Below, piece after piece: positions 42,200 through 51,520 of a stretch of 64,000 nt of DNA. The DNA comes from an uncultured Bacteroidales bacterium. Its GTDB lineage: Bacteria; Bacteroidota; Bacteroidia; Bacteroidales; FEN-979. The stretch is from NCBI GenBank assembly GCA_903877385.1, contig CAIRDP010000033.1, positions 1 through 64,000 on the forward strand, read 5' to 3'. The translations under genes were made by a program, and so were the position numbers. Within the stretch, counting starts at the first letter, position 1. Every line of letters starts with the position of its first letter. The notes beneath the pieces are model-generated. The model ran no database searches, was not told the origin of the DNA, and was given only the letters and a program-made list of their open reading frames with translations.

Positions 42200-43018
42200 T
42201 TACTGCTGAACATTAATCCTGCGGCGAAATTCATAAATTATCACAGCTGCAGCAACGGCTGCATTGAGTGATTCGGCTTTCCCGTTCACCGGGGATCCGA
42301 ATGAAGGGATAAAAAGCCTGTCGGTTATAAAACCAGACAGTTCTTCTGAAATTCCGTGTGCCTCGCTGCCGATGAGAATTATCCCCTTACTGCTTAATTT
42401 CCTGCCGTAAACCGGATCCCCCTCCAGGAAAGTTCCGTAAACAGGCAAACTGCCTTTAAGTTTCTCAAGTAACTCAGGGAGGCCGGTATACAAAACCTTT
42501 ACCCTTGCAACCGATCCCATACTCGACTGCACAACTTTAGGATTGAACAGTTCAACGCAATTATCAGAACAGATCACATGCCTTATCCCGAACCAGTCGG
42601 CAATCCTCAGCAGGGTCCCTAAGTTCCCGGGATCGCTTATACCTTCAAGCATAAGTGAAAGATCGTTGAAAATTCCCGGGATTACACTTTCGATGGCCGT
42701 AAGTCCAGCGTTTTCAGGAATTTCACCGGCATCAGGCGGAATTTTCACTATGGCCAGGACCGGGCTTGGGCTTGAAAGGGAAGTGATCCTTTCCATATCT
42801 CCAGGCTCGGTTTCAAAAACAGTTAATTTGTTATTCCTTATAAGGTCCAGGCTGGAAGTGATCCATGCACTCAGGGCGTACACCCCTGCAATTTCATAAG
42901 GGCTGTTGACCAGATCGGTAACCAGGGTGTTGCCTTCGGCTATAAACTCCCTGTACTCCTCCCTGTATTTCTTGATCTTCAGGGCATTGATATGTTTAAC
43001 CTGGCTGTTTGAAAGCAT
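42200..43018 (-). CDS. TrmH/SpoU-family RNA 2'-O-methyltransferase
   Basis: The 272-aa product has a substrate-binding N-terminal domain (about 1-100, KYREEYREFIAEGNTLVTDL) and a SPOUT domain. The family motifs are LMLEGISDPGNLGTLLRIAD (motif 1, with Asn-Gly-Gly equivalents), IILIGSEAHGISEEL (motif 2) and IPSFGSPVNGKAESLNAAVA (motif 3). It methylates a ribose 2'-OH in rRNA or tRNA with S-adenosylmethionine. Target not assignable (RlmB-like or TsnR-like). A terminator in the 5' region belongs to the rplI operon upstream. Confidence 0.85.
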   Translation of the reverse strand: MLSNSQVKHINALKIKKYREEYREFIAEGNTLVTDLVNSPYEIAGVYALSAWITSSLDLIRNNKLTVFETEPGDMERITSLSSPSPVLAIVKIPPDAGEIPENAGLTAIESVIPGIFNDLSLMLEGISDPGNLGTLLRIADWFGIRHVICSDNCVELFNPKVVQSSMGSVARVKVLYTGLPELLEKLKGSLPVYGTFLEGDPVYGRKLSSKGIILIGSEAHGISEELSGFITDRLFIPSFGSPVNGKAESLNAAVAAAVIIYEFRRRINVQQ

Positions 43019-43047
43019 AAAAAAATCCCGGAATGATATTCCGGGAT
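43019..43047 (-). terminator. Terminator of the rpsF-rpsR-rplI operon
   Basis: On the minus strand, ATCCCGGAAT-ATC-ATTCCGGGAT is followed by seven T. It lies about 95 bases after rplI and directly before the ATG of the methyltransferase gene. Confidence 0.85.
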
Positions 43048-43143
43048 AAAAGTAGTAAATTCTGCTGTGAAGTGATTACCCGAATACCCGATTAACGAAT
43101 TTTGAATTACGAATTTCGCTTATGGCTCATGGCTCATGGCTTT

Positions 43144-43593
43144 CTATTCACCAAACACTTCGAATTTGATTTCAACATGCAGATCCTTATGAAGGGTAAC
43201 CTTTGCCTTGTAAAGACCAAGCTCCTTGATGTGTTCATGGTCAACATGGATCTTGCGGCGGTCAACTTCAAAATTGAACTGGTCCTTCAAAGCCTGGGCA
43301 ACCTGCAGTGCATTCACCGATCCGAAGATCTTTCCGCTTTCGGCCGCCTTTGCGCCGATTTTAACAGTTACATTAGCCAATGCCTTAGCAAGCTCTTCGG
43401 CACTCTTGAAGATCTTCTCCTCCTTGTGAGCCCTCTGCTTCATGGTCTCGGCAAGAATCTTTTTGTTGGTTTCGGTTGCAGTAATTGCAAGCCCTTTGGC
43501 AATTAAAAAATTGCGTGCGTAACCGGCTTTTACATTCACCTTTTCGTTCGCGTATCCCAGATTGGGAACATCCTGTTTTAAAATAACTTCCAT
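43144..43593 (-). CDS. rplI: 50S ribosomal protein L9
   Basis: The 149-aa product has the L9 N-terminal motif MEVILKQDVPNLGYANEKVN followed by VKAGYARNFLIAKGLA, the long central helix (IFKSAEELAKALAN) and a C-terminal rRNA-binding domain. It is a large-subunit protein that connects the L1 arm region. It is the last gene of the rpsF-rpsR-rplI operon with a 12-base gap to rpsR. Confidence 0.97.
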   Translation of the reverse strand: MEVILKQDVPNLGYANEKVNVKAGYARNFLIAKGLAITATETNKKILAETMKQRAHKEEKIFKSAEELAKALANVTVKIGAKAAESGKIFGSVNALQVAQALKDQFNFEVDRRKIHVDHEHIKELGLYKAKVTLHKDLHVEIKFEVFGE

Positions 43594-43605
43594 CGTTTTC
43601 CCTCC

Positions 43606-43878
43606 TTATTTTAACATGTCAGCAACGTAAGGTAATAAAGCCAGGTGGCGGGCGCGTTTCACTGCCTGGGCCACTTTCCTCTGGTACTTTGTCGAGGTGC
43701 CGGTAATACGGCGGGGAAGGATCTTTCCCTGTTCATTAATGAACTTGAGCAGGAAATCTGCATCCTTGTAATCGATATACTTAATACCGCTTTTCTTGAA
43801 ACGGCAGTATTTTTTCTTTTTGGTATCTACCGCGATCGGGGTTAGATATTTTATTTCGCCTTGTTGTTGTGTAGCCAT
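43606..43878 (-). CDS. rpsR: 30S ribosomal protein S18
   Basis: The 90-aa product contains the S18 signature [39 protein letters not shown] and [12 protein letters not shown]. Together with S6 it forms part of the small-subunit platform. It is encoded 18 bases downstream of rpsF. Confidence 0.97.
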   Translation of the reverse strand: MATQQQGEIKYLTPIAVDTKKKKYCRFKKSGIKYIDYKDADFLLKFINEQGKILPRRITGTSTKYQRKVAQAVKRARHLALLPYVADMLK

Positions 43879-43896
43879 TTTTACTGATTTTTTAAA

Positions 43897-44259
43897 TTAT
43901 TCCTGAACTTCTTTTTCCTTCTTCTTGTCTCTTGATTTCGCACGTTTCTTCTCATTGTAAGCAAGTGAATGCTTGTCGAGAACTATCGTAAGAAAGCGAA
44001 GGATGCGTTCATCACGTTTAAAGGTTACTTCCCATTCGCGGATTGTTGTGGGTTCGGCTTTGAATTCAATCAAATGATAAAAACCCGTGCTCTTCTTCTG
44101 AATGGGATAGGCGAGCTTTTTCAATCCCCAATGTTCCTCGTGAATGACCTCGGCCTTTTTACTGACGAGGAACTTCTGATACTTTTCTACCGTTTCCTTC
44201 ATCTGTTCTTCAGATAAAACGGGAGTCATAATGAAAACGGTTTCGTACTGGTTTAACAT
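43897..44259 (-). CDS. rpsF: 30S ribosomal protein S6
   Basis: The 120-aa product has the S6 fold with MLNQYETVFIMTPVLSEEQM, HWGLKKLAYPIQKKSTGFYH and a DERILRFLTIVL strand, plus a basic, Lys-rich tail (KKRAKSRDKKKEKEVQE). It pairs with S18 in the small subunit. Its operon promoter lies at 44305-44336: TTTG, 20 bases, then TACTTTTG. Confidence 0.97.
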   Translation of the reverse strand: MLNQYETVFIMTPVLSEEQMKETVEKYQKFLVSKKAEVIHEEHWGLKKLAYPIQKKSTGFYHLIEFKAEPTTIREWEVTFKRDERILRFLTIVLDKHSLAYNEKKRAKSRDKKKEKEVQE

Positions 44260-44304
44260 TTCTTGTTGATTTTAATGAATTTATTGGTTTTATAAAACGG
44301 GCTG

Positions 44305-44336
44305 CAAAAGTACAAAGAAGAAAGCATATAACCAAA
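44305..44336 (-). promoter_or_regulatory. Bacteroidota promoter of the rpsF operon
   Basis: On the minus strand TTTG (44333-44336) and TACTTTTG (44305-44312) are separated by 20 bases, close to the Bacteroidota -33/-7 consensus. Confidence 0.8.
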
Positions 44337-44356
44337 CCATCTGGAATTTAATTGCC

Positions 44357-44364
44357 TATCTTTG
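44357..44364 (+). promoter_or_regulatory. TAnnTTTG promoter element of the GT-C-like gene
   Basis: TATCTTTG lies 28 bases before the ATG at 44392 and overlaps the earlier open frame at 44362, which cannot therefore be the true start. Confidence 0.7.
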
Positions 44365-44391
44365 GAAACGCTTTACCGGTATAGTAAAACC

Positions 44392-46266
44392 ATGCCCTTT
44401 CCAACAGCAAAGTCTAAAGCCAAACCAGGGACGGGATTCCGCAATTCCCGGATCACATTATGGATCCTTGCCATACTTCTGGGCGTGTTTTTTGGTTATT
44501 CCAGGTTCTTCGAAGGCGGCGGGAAAGGGTGGAAATCGGTTATTTCAAGCGATGGTATAGGGTATTATGCCTACCTGCCTTCTTTAATTATATACGCCGA
44601 CCCTTCCTGGGAAAAATTTACGGCAGCCGAACGCGCCAATTACGGCAGGCCCGATTATAACCCCCAGTACCTTACAAACGTAAACGGTAAACAGGTCAAC
44701 AAATATTTCTCGGGGGAGGCCATTCTCCTTCTGCCCTTTTTTCTTACCGCAATCATTTTCTCATGGATCACCGGCGCCGACATCAACGGCCTCTCGTTCT
44801 GGTTCCAGCTTTTCACCGGCCTGGGCTCCCTGTTTTACCTTTTCTGCGGATTGTATTTCCTGAAGAAGATACTGGCCTGGTTCAGATTCAGCGAAAATGC
44901 GACGTCAATCACCCTGGCAGCGGTTATTGCGGGCACCAACCTGCTTTATTATGCCATGTCACAGCCTGCCATGTCGCATACCTTCTCCTTTTTTGCGATC
45001 AATTCCTTCCTTTGGCTAAGCATTCGATTCAGTGAAAACCCGGCCAGGCCGTACGGAACTCTTTGCGGACTGATGCTGGGATTGGTAATCCTGCTCCGGC
45101 CCACCAATTTAATCCTTGTATTTGCCCTGCCCCTCTTTTTAAACCGGGCCCGTTTATCAGCATACATTAAAAATATTTTAAACCTGAAAAAACCTGGATT
45201 TATTGCCGGGCTCGCAGCCATACTCCTGGTGCAGGCCCTGCTATGGCGCATACAAACCGGGCAATGGCTCATTATCTCGTATCCCGATGAGGGCTTTTAT
45301 TTTTCAAGCCCCCGTATCGCCGATTTCCTGTTTTCCTTCCGCCGGGGCTGGTTCATTTATACCCCTTTGATGCTCATATCATTACCCGGCATTTTTTACC
45401 TTCCGGGGCAAAAAGCCGGGAAACTGCTGTTATTCCTCCTTTTTGTTTCTTTACTCGTTTACATAAGCTCAGCCTGGTGGTGCTGGTATTATGGCGACGG
45501 GTTCGGACAAAGGCCCCTGGTTGATTTCTACGGTATATTCATGGTATTGCTCGCCGCCCTGCTTAACGGGGCCAGGTCAAAACCCTTATTCAGGTTCATC
45601 TGTACATTGACCGCGCTATGTATCCTTCTGAATATCTTTCAGATATGGCAATACCGCGAAAAGTTCATCAGCAGGGATAATATGAATGCTTCAAAATATT
45701 TTTATGTTTTTTTCAGGACTGCGGATGAGTACCGCGACTGTCTCGGAGGTTGTGCCGAAGAACCTTTCTATAAGGCGGATCTCATCCGCCCAATGGCAAG
45801 CTTTCTGAATGGCTTTGAGAAGCCGCAGCCCCACTGGATAAACCAGGATCCATGGCTTGCCGGATCCAAAGCTGCCGCCGGCAAAGCGGTTTTCCTGTTC
45901 AGGCAGGATAAGGAATTCGGGCCCGGGATTGAAATCCCATACGACAGCCTGAGTAAAACCCCTTCAATGGTCTTTTGCGAAATCAGTCTGATGCTCCGCG
46001 ACAGTATCCCTGCAGCTTCAAACCAGGCGATGCTTGTGATCACGGCCGACAGTATCAACAGGTCCTATAATTATTATAATGCTTTCCGTTTAAATGACAT
46101 CCCGTACTGGAGCACGGCAGGCTGGCGCTCGCTGCATTTCACACTAAACCTGCCGAAATTCACGAACCGGAATGCCAGGCTTAAAATTTACCTCTGGAAC
46201 CCTGCGAAAGGCGTATTTATGGTGGATGAAATGGGGATCAGCTTATACGGGAAAGCGGCAAAATGA
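44392..46266 (+). CDS. Polytopic membrane protein, GT-C glycosyltransferase-like
   Basis: From the ATG at 44392 the product has 624 residues. It has about ten transmembrane helices, the first being WILAILLGVFFGYSRF. A lumenal loop follows with SSDGIGYYAYLPSLIIY, reminiscent of the Asp-containing first loop of lipid-linked GT-C glycosyltransferases. Further helices are rich in Leu and Phe, and a C-terminal soluble region of about 190 residues (from YREKFISRDNMN) is beta-rich. The family is not identified further. Its position between rpsF and ispF is not informative. Confidence 0.65.
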   Translation: MPFPTAKSKAKPGTGFRNSRITLWILAILLGVFFGYSRFFEGGGKGWKSVISSDGIGYYAYLPSLIIYADPSWEKFTAAERANYGRPDYNPQYLTNVNGKQVNKYFSGEAILLLPFFLTAIIFSWITGADINGLSFWFQLFTGLGSLFYLFCGLYFLKKILAWFRFSENATSITLAAVIAGTNLLYYAMSQPAMSHTFSFFAINSFLWLSIRFSENPARPYGTLCGLMLGLVILLRPTNLILVFALPLFLNRARLSAYIKNILNLKKPGFIAGLAAILLVQALLWRIQTGQWLIISYPDEGFYFSSPRIADFLFSFRRGWFIYTPLMLISLPGIFYLPGQKAGKLLLFLLFVSLLVYISSAWWCWYYGDGFGQRPLVDFYGIFMVLLAALLNGARSKPLFRFICTLTALCILLNIFQIWQYREKFISRDNMNASKYFYVFFRTADEYRDCLGGCAEEPFYKADLIRPMASFLNGFEKPQPHWINQDPWLAGSKAAAGKAVFLFRQDKEFGPGIEIPYDSLSKTPSMVFCEISLMLRDSIPAASNQAMLVITADSINRSYNYYNAFRLNDIPYWSTAGWRSLHFTLNLPKFTNRNARLKIYLWNPAKGVFMVDEMGISLYGKAAK

Positions 46267-46271
46267 GGGGT

Positions 46272-46742
46272 TTACATCAGCAATGCCACTGCATATGCCG
46301 ATACTCCCTCTTCCCTGCCGATAAACCCAAGCTTCTCGCTGGTCTTGGCCTTAACATTGACCTGGCCCGGGCTTATATCGAGTGCAGATGAAAGGGCTGT
46401 GATCATAGATGGGATATGGGCGGCAATCTTTGGCTGCTGAAGCACAATGGTGCAGTCGATGTTCCCTATGGAAAATCCCTGCTCAAGAATCAACTGAAGC
46501 GTTTTCCGGAGTAAAATGCCGCTGTCTATCCCTTTGTAATCATCGGAAGTGTCGGGGAACTGCCGGCCTATATCGGGGAGTCCTGCTGCTCCAAGCAAGG
46601 CATCAATAATGGCATGAATGAGTACATCTGCATCGGAATGTCCAATGGCGGCTTTTGAATGTTCTATGCTCACACCGCCAAGCCGAAGGGGGCCTCCGGG
46701 TTCAAGTTTATGAGTATCGAAACCAAATCCTATACGGATCAT
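46272..46742 (-). CDS. ispF: 2-C-methyl-D-erythritol 2,4-cyclodiphosphate synthase
   Basis: The 156-aa product has the IspF motifs IGFGFDTHKLEPG (D9, H11 metal ligands), AAIGHSDADVLIHAIIDALL (His42 and substrate binding), FPDTSDDYKG and TSEKLGFIGREEGVSAYAV. It converts CDP-methylerythritol 2-phosphate to the cyclodiphosphate, releasing CMP, in the MEP isoprenoid pathway. It lies 48 bases downstream of porV on the same strand. Confidence 0.96.
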   Translation of the reverse strand: MIRIGFGFDTHKLEPGGPLRLGGVSIEHSKAAIGHSDADVLIHAIIDALLGAAGLPDIGRQFPDTSDDYKGIDSGILLRKTLQLILEQGFSIGNIDCTIVLQQPKIAAHIPSMITALSSALDISPGQVNVKAKTSEKLGFIGREEGVSAYAVALLM

Positions 46743-46790
46743 AAAACATCAGGTTCATCATGGCGATAGCGATCACGCCGACAAGAGCTG

Positions 46791-47993
46791 TTATTCCGAG
46801 GCCTGTTTGGTCTTCTTTTCAGTGTCAAAATTGAACAGCAGGGTAAACTGCATGGTATTCTGCAAAGGATTATTATTCTTAACCGGGATGAGGTAAGAGA
46901 AATCAAGACCGAAAACATTGTATCTCAGGCCTGCCCCAAGCGTAAAGAACTGCCTGCCACCCTTGTATTTTGATTCATAGAAGTAACCTGTACGGATCGA
47001 AAAAAGCTTGTTGTACCAATACTCGGCAGCGATGGAAACATCGATTTCCTGCAGTTCTTCCTTGAAACCATAGGGTGCATCGTAAAACGACTGCATTATG
47101 CCGCGAATCGCCGAAACATTATTATCCATGCCCTTGATGATGACATAGGTTTTCGTAACGCTGTCGTACTGGGTCACGGGAGGTGTGGGAACGAGCAGCT
47201 TGGAAAGATCGAGAGAAAAGGAGATGCTGTTATAATCATCGATATTCAGTGTAAATGATGGCCCCAGCCTGAGGTTGGTAGGGATGAAATTGCTCTGGAC
47301 CGAAGAACTACTGTATGAAATCTTGGCGCCGATATTCGAAATATCGAAGCCGAATGCGATTATGCCGCCGCTGGTTCCTTTTATTTCCAAAGGATGGCGG
47401 TAATAGAAGGCAATGTCGGCGGCCACGGAATAGCCAGGCCTTACACTTGCATCTGTGTTCTGGTAGCCCGGGATAAGGTTTGAATAAATAAACCTGCCTG
47501 CTACGGCGCCTGAAATTTCCCTTGAAAATTTCCTGGAATACGTTGCGTCAACGGCAAATTCATTCGGTTTGTAATTGCCAAGTGAATTTCCGTGATCATC
47601 GGTATACTGAACTTCACCCATCGAAAAATATCTCAGCGACATGGCTACTGCCTGTTTGTCGCCTATCTTGTAAAATGCTGCAACTGATGCCAGGCCGATA
47701 TCGTTCACCAGGCCCCTGAGCCAGGGAACATATCCTATGCCAACACCCAAAGTTTTATCGCTGAACGCATACTTTGCCGGGTTCCAGAACATGGAATATA
47801 CGTCGGGGGAAGTTGCAGCTCCAACGTCGCCCATACCTCCCGACCTTGCATCAGGCGCAATCGTTAAAAACGGCACCGAGGTTGAGATAACCCTGGAACC
47901 ATCAGTAGGTTCAGGGGGTAACTGTGCAAATAAATCTGACATTACGAAGGTGCAAATCAACAATAAAACAACTCTGCTTTTAATCTGTCGCAT
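46791..47993 (-). CDS. porV: Type IX secretion outer-membrane protein PorV
   Basis: The 400-aa product has a signal peptide (about 1-23, ending LFAQ) and the conserved PorV start ISTSVPFLTIAPDARSGGMG, then DVGAATSPDVYSMFWNPAKY. An outer-membrane beta-barrel follows, ending near SYLIPVKNNNPLQNTMQFTL. PorV carries cargo from the translocon to the PorU sortase in the attachment complex. Its position next to the porU genes supports the call. Confidence 0.9.
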   Translation of the reverse strand: MRQIKSRVVLLLICTFVMSDLFAQLPPEPTDGSRVISTSVPFLTIAPDARSGGMGDVGAATSPDVYSMFWNPAKYAFSDKTLGVGIGYVPWLRGLVNDIGLASVAAFYKIGDKQAVAMSLRYFSMGEVQYTDDHGNSLGNYKPNEFAVDATYSRKFSREISGAVAGRFIYSNLIPGYQNTDASVRPGYSVAADIAFYYRHPLEIKGTSGGIIAFGFDISNIGAKISYSSSSVQSNFIPTNLRLGPSFTLNIDDYNSISFSLDLSKLLVPTPPVTQYDSVTKTYVIIKGMDNNVSAIRGIMQSFYDAPYGFKEELQEIDVSIAAEYWYNKLFSIRTGYFYESKYKGGRQFFTLGAGLRYNVFGLDFSYLIPVKNNNPLQNTMQFTLLFNFDTEKKTKQASE

Positions 47994-48096
47994 TCCTGAA
48001 TGATTATATGTACTTACTTAAATAGGTTTCAAAATTAACGAATGAAAATGATCAATATTGCCCCGGTTCTGAAAATTCGAAATATTACAATGCCGA

Positions 48097-51000
48097 TCAA
48101 TGAATTATCGCAATCTTTCCTGAAGTATTCAAAAATGATCCGTTGGTCCCGCTGAATTTAACAGTAAAGGGATAGAGCCCGGTAACAAGTTTGTTCGCGC
48201 TGCCGTCGGTCAGGTCCCAGTTTATAGTTATGGTGCCTGTTCCTGATTCAGGGTAAGTTGCCGTGATGGATCTCATTTTAACCCCCCATAGGTTGTAGAT
48301 GTCAATGCTTACATCAAAGCTGCCAAGGGTGTTCACGGGATTAAAAGAAAAGTGGGTCAGGGTTGTGGCAGGGTTCGGATAACAGAAGATATTCTGTATG
48401 CTCATGGATGTTTGGCCGAAAACCCGGAAATAGATATCCTTTTCTGAAGAATTATCATAGAGGTCAAAGGCCCTCAAGGTAATTTTATGTTCGCCGGAGC
48501 TCAGGCCTGCAAGCTGGTAGCTTACCGAGCCCCGTGTATAACTGCCGAGCATGGGCTCATAAGAGTCGTCAAGGTTGATAACATGGGCCCAGTCATCATC
48601 CAGCACCGCCACGATATCATGCCCTATCCCGAATCCGACCGCATTGATTCCGGTTGTATCATACAGGTCGGCCAGGAAAAGAGGGTCAGAACCGGTGCTT
48701 CCACCCGAGATAAACTTGCGTGAATCCATGTAAAGGGATAAAGCCGGTCCGGTTGTACCCGGAATGATATCGGGATCCCTGCCTCCGAAAATTGCATTCT
48801 TTGTATAGCCTTTGGCATCCGTTATGCCATTCCCCGCATAATAGCTTATTTTCCCGCTTCCGAAATTCATTCCCACTTCTTTGGGCACCGTAAAGGAAAA
48901 ACTGAACTGGCCATTGGTCACGGGCACTTTTACACGGTTCATGAGATGGTCCTGGAGAGTGAATTTCTGGGGGAAACTCCCGTTATACTGCCCGTAAGTG
49001 TTGCCAAGAGTACTGTACATCGTGGGCTTATCAAACATTTTTGCAGTAAGAACCCCGTTGAAATCGTTAACGGGTTTACCCTGGTAATCTTCCACATGAC
49101 CTGCCACGGTAATTGTCGACAATCCCAGGGCGGTATCAGGCTGATTGGCCGGTTGCCCGTTGATACTTGTCGTAACGATGTCATGGTTTGGAAAAGCCAT
49201 CTGCTGGGCTGGATCTCCAAGCAGGACGAAATTTTTCAGAAGGGGGTTGTTCTGGTTGTTGTTTTTCGACAGCATGATGAGTTCGCCCATCCTGATATAC
49301 CTTCCGTCTATTCTTTCCATCATATGGCGGAAGAAGCTGGTGTCGAGGTTCTGGTTGGTGCCCGCGAAAGTTGTGCGGGTCGTGGAGAACATGGCAATTC
49401 CGCCTCCCCCTGGGCGTACAAAGATCTCTTCACCCGCCGAAAAACGTTCAGGGTTGTCAAACCTGCTGAATTCACAGGTCGCGGTCACAAATACAGGGAG
49501 CTTCTCGGAATTCGTCCATGCGCTGATGTCGGCCATGGTGAGCACCTGTCGGTTGCTCCAGCCGGTTTCGCCTCCGTGCCCGATATAATTGATCAGCATG
49601 GTACCTTTCTGAACCGCATCGTTCAGGGCTTTATTGGCTTCGGGGAAACGGGCTCCCGCCGGAATGGTCACCATGGGGTAGGCATCAAAGTAAATCTTGT
49701 TTAAATTGATAACCGGGTACTTTGCAGCCACGATAGAGGCCAGCTCCTCGCTATTGCCGACGAAGTAATTCCGGTCCCCTTCATCACAGGCCAGGGCCAG
49801 GTTATTGCGCCAGTCGGCATATATTGTATCGGTATACGTGCTGTAGTGTATGATCTTATCAACAACGTTTTTGGCCTGTTCAACAGTATTTACGGGAAAC
49901 CTCCCAACCCCCAGGTCGATCGACCCTGATGCATCGTAACCTTCGAGATCGCCCATGATAGCGTAGAAGTCATCGGTCACAAAGGATGCTGTGGTGGATA
50001 AGGACTCCTGGGATTCAAGGCCGGGGATGAAATTATCATTGTCGGGGGTCCTGTTCTTGGGATCGTAAGATCCGTCGCCGAAAAGCAGGAGGTATTTCGG
50101 CGGGGACGATGGCAGCCCCCTGTCGAACAGCATCTTGACAAAATCCCTTATCCCCCCCGGATCAGGCTGTCCGCAGGAAAACTCATTATAGATCTCGGGC
50201 ACTGAAACGATCAGGGATTCAATCTGGCTGTCGGTCAGGTGGAAATCGGCAAGCCGTTGTGCCTCACCGGCAAAGATGGGAGGAACAATCATTACCATTT
50301 GTTTGGGTTGCAGGGCATGAAGGTTCTGGTTTGCGACTATGCCGACAAAACTTACAGTATCAAAATATGTATTATTGAAGGCGAAAAAAGTATGCAGTGA
50401 ATCGGTCTTTACTGTGAACCTTAAAATACTGTCGGCAGCCATGGTAGTACTGAGCTGGTAAATATCAGACATATCGGTGATGTCCCAGACTATGATCCCC
50501 GGTTTCGCTTTTCTCATCCTGAACTGGGTGATCCTGCCCGGCCCCACCGAGTTGAAATCACGGAAAGTCAACTGAGGCCCGATCCAGTAAAGTTTTCTTG
50601 ACAACTGCATTTCTATGTAATCAAGCCAGCCTACCGATGGATCTGTGGGTACATTATATTCAAGCGAGATCCTGAATTTTGTATTGGGATAAAGAAGGTA
50701 GTCAGTCCTATCCACCCCCTCGGCATAGGGCCCCTGCGCATCAAGCGCAACCGAATCAAAACTTAAACTGTCAATTTTAACCCCGTCCCTGTATACCATG
50801 AACTGGCTTACGACATCCGAACGTCCCACGAGACTGAGTTTCATCCTGGCAGGTGAGATACTGTCGATATAAGGGAATGAAAAATCAAAATCATACCTTG
50901 GTTTGTTTTTTGTAAATTGTTCACCCATCCATCGCTTACCCGATTTAATGATGTTCTGAAGGTCAAGCTCATGAAACATCATATCGTCCCAGCGTACCGA

Positions 51001-51504
51001 AGTATGGTTGAACGCACTATCCCCTATGGGTTTGAGAGTAATCCTGCGGCCTGCCCCAAGGTCGAGGGTCATAAAATAATAGCTTACGTCAGAATACAGG
51101 TTCTTGGAATGGGTGAATACGTTGGTTGTGGTGTTCAGTTTCCATCCGTCAGGACCTTCCCCGTAAAAGAGAATATAATCGTTCGTGTCGAATTTCCCGT
51201 CACCTCCGTCCTGAACAAGAATTGAAATCTCCCTCAGGTCATCAATCCTTGCCGTGGCATTGCTTTCGGGGATCATCCCACTCCCGTTCCCGTAAATACG
51301 GATATTTGCCGTATTGATAGTTGAGGGCGTTATCCCCATTTTTTCCAGGTCATGGTACCCAATACGATGCAAGCCGGTATTCCTTATCATGAATTTGTAC
51401 CACTTGCCTGTCGAAAGCACCGAATTTGTTGACAAGGGTTTTCCTGCAAATAAAACCCAGGGGAGGATAATCAGCAGGATAAGGAAACGGTAATGCAATT
51501 TCAT
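48097..51504 (-). CDS. porU: Type IX secretion sortase PorU, paralogue 2
   Basis: I start at the ATG at 51504, which begins a signal peptide (MKLHYRFLILLIILPWVLFA). The 1135-aa product has a beta-rich prodomain (about 25-340) and a gingipain-type C25 caspase-like domain with the catalytic His in NYIGHGGETGW (His643) and Cys in FVTATCEFSRFDNP (Cys677). Ig-like domains follow, and a C-terminal sorting-type domain (NIFCYPNPATTLTHFSF to GKIAIIH). PorU cleaves the C-terminal signal of cargo and attaches the cargo to surface lipopolysaccharide. It is the copy next to porV. Confidence 0.88.
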   Translation of the reverse strand: MKLHYRFLILLIILPWVLFAGKPLSTNSVLSTGKWYKFMIRNTGLHRIGYHDLEKMGITPSTINTANIRIYGNGSGMIPESNATARIDDLREISILVQDGGDGKFDTNDYILFYGEGPDGWKLNTTTNVFTHSKNLYSDVSYYFMTLDLGAGRRITLKPIGDSAFNHTSVRWDDMMFHELDLQNIIKSGKRWMGEQFTKNKPRYDFDFSFPYIDSISPARMKLSLVGRSDVVSQFMVYRDGVKIDSLSFDSVALDAQGPYAEGVDRTDYLLYPNTKFRISLEYNVPTDPSVGWLDYIEMQLSRKLYWIGPQLTFRDFNSVGPGRITQFRMRKAKPGIIVWDITDMSDIYQLSTTMAADSILRFTVKTDSLHTFFAFNNTYFDTVSFVGIVANQNLHALQPKQMVMIVPPIFAGEAQRLADFHLTDSQIESLIVSVPEIYNEFSCGQPDPGGIRDFVKMLFDRGLPSSPPKYLLLFGDGSYDPKNRTPDNDNFIPGLESQESLSTTASFVTDDFYAIMGDLEGYDASGSIDLGVGRFPVNTVEQAKNVVDKIIHYSTYTDTIYADWRNNLALACDEGDRNYFVGNSEELASIVAAKYPVINLNKIYFDAYPMVTIPAGARFPEANKALNDAVQKGTMLINYIGHGGETGWSNRQVLTMADISAWTNSEKLPVFVTATCEFSRFDNPERFSAGEEIFVRPGGGGIAMFSTTRTTFAGTNQNLDTSFFRHMMERIDGRYIRMGELIMLSKNNNQNNPLLKNFVLLGDPAQQMAFPNHDIVTTSINGQPANQPDTALGLSTITVAGHVEDYQGKPVNDFNGVLTAKMFDKPTMYSTLGNTYGQYNGSFPQKFTLQDHLMNRVKVPVTNGQFSFSFTVPKEVGMNFGSGKISYYAGNGITDAKGYTKNAIFGGRDPDIIPGTTGPALSLYMDSRKFISGGSTGSDPLFLADLYDTTGINAVGFGIGHDIVAVLDDDWAHVINLDDSYEPMLGSYTRGSVSYQLAGLSSGEHKITLRAFDLYDNSSEKDIYFRVFGQTSMSIQNIFCYPNPATTLTHFSFNPVNTLGSFDVSIDIYNLWGVKMRSITATYPESGTGTITINWDLTDGSANKLVTGLYPFTVKFSGTNGSFLNTSGKIAIIH

Positions 51505-51520
51505 GGATTTTTCCTTTTGT

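Noticed and set aside
48946..49704. Plus-strand open frame of 252 codons
   Set aside because: It is antisense to the conserved C25 region of porU and has no recognisable product.
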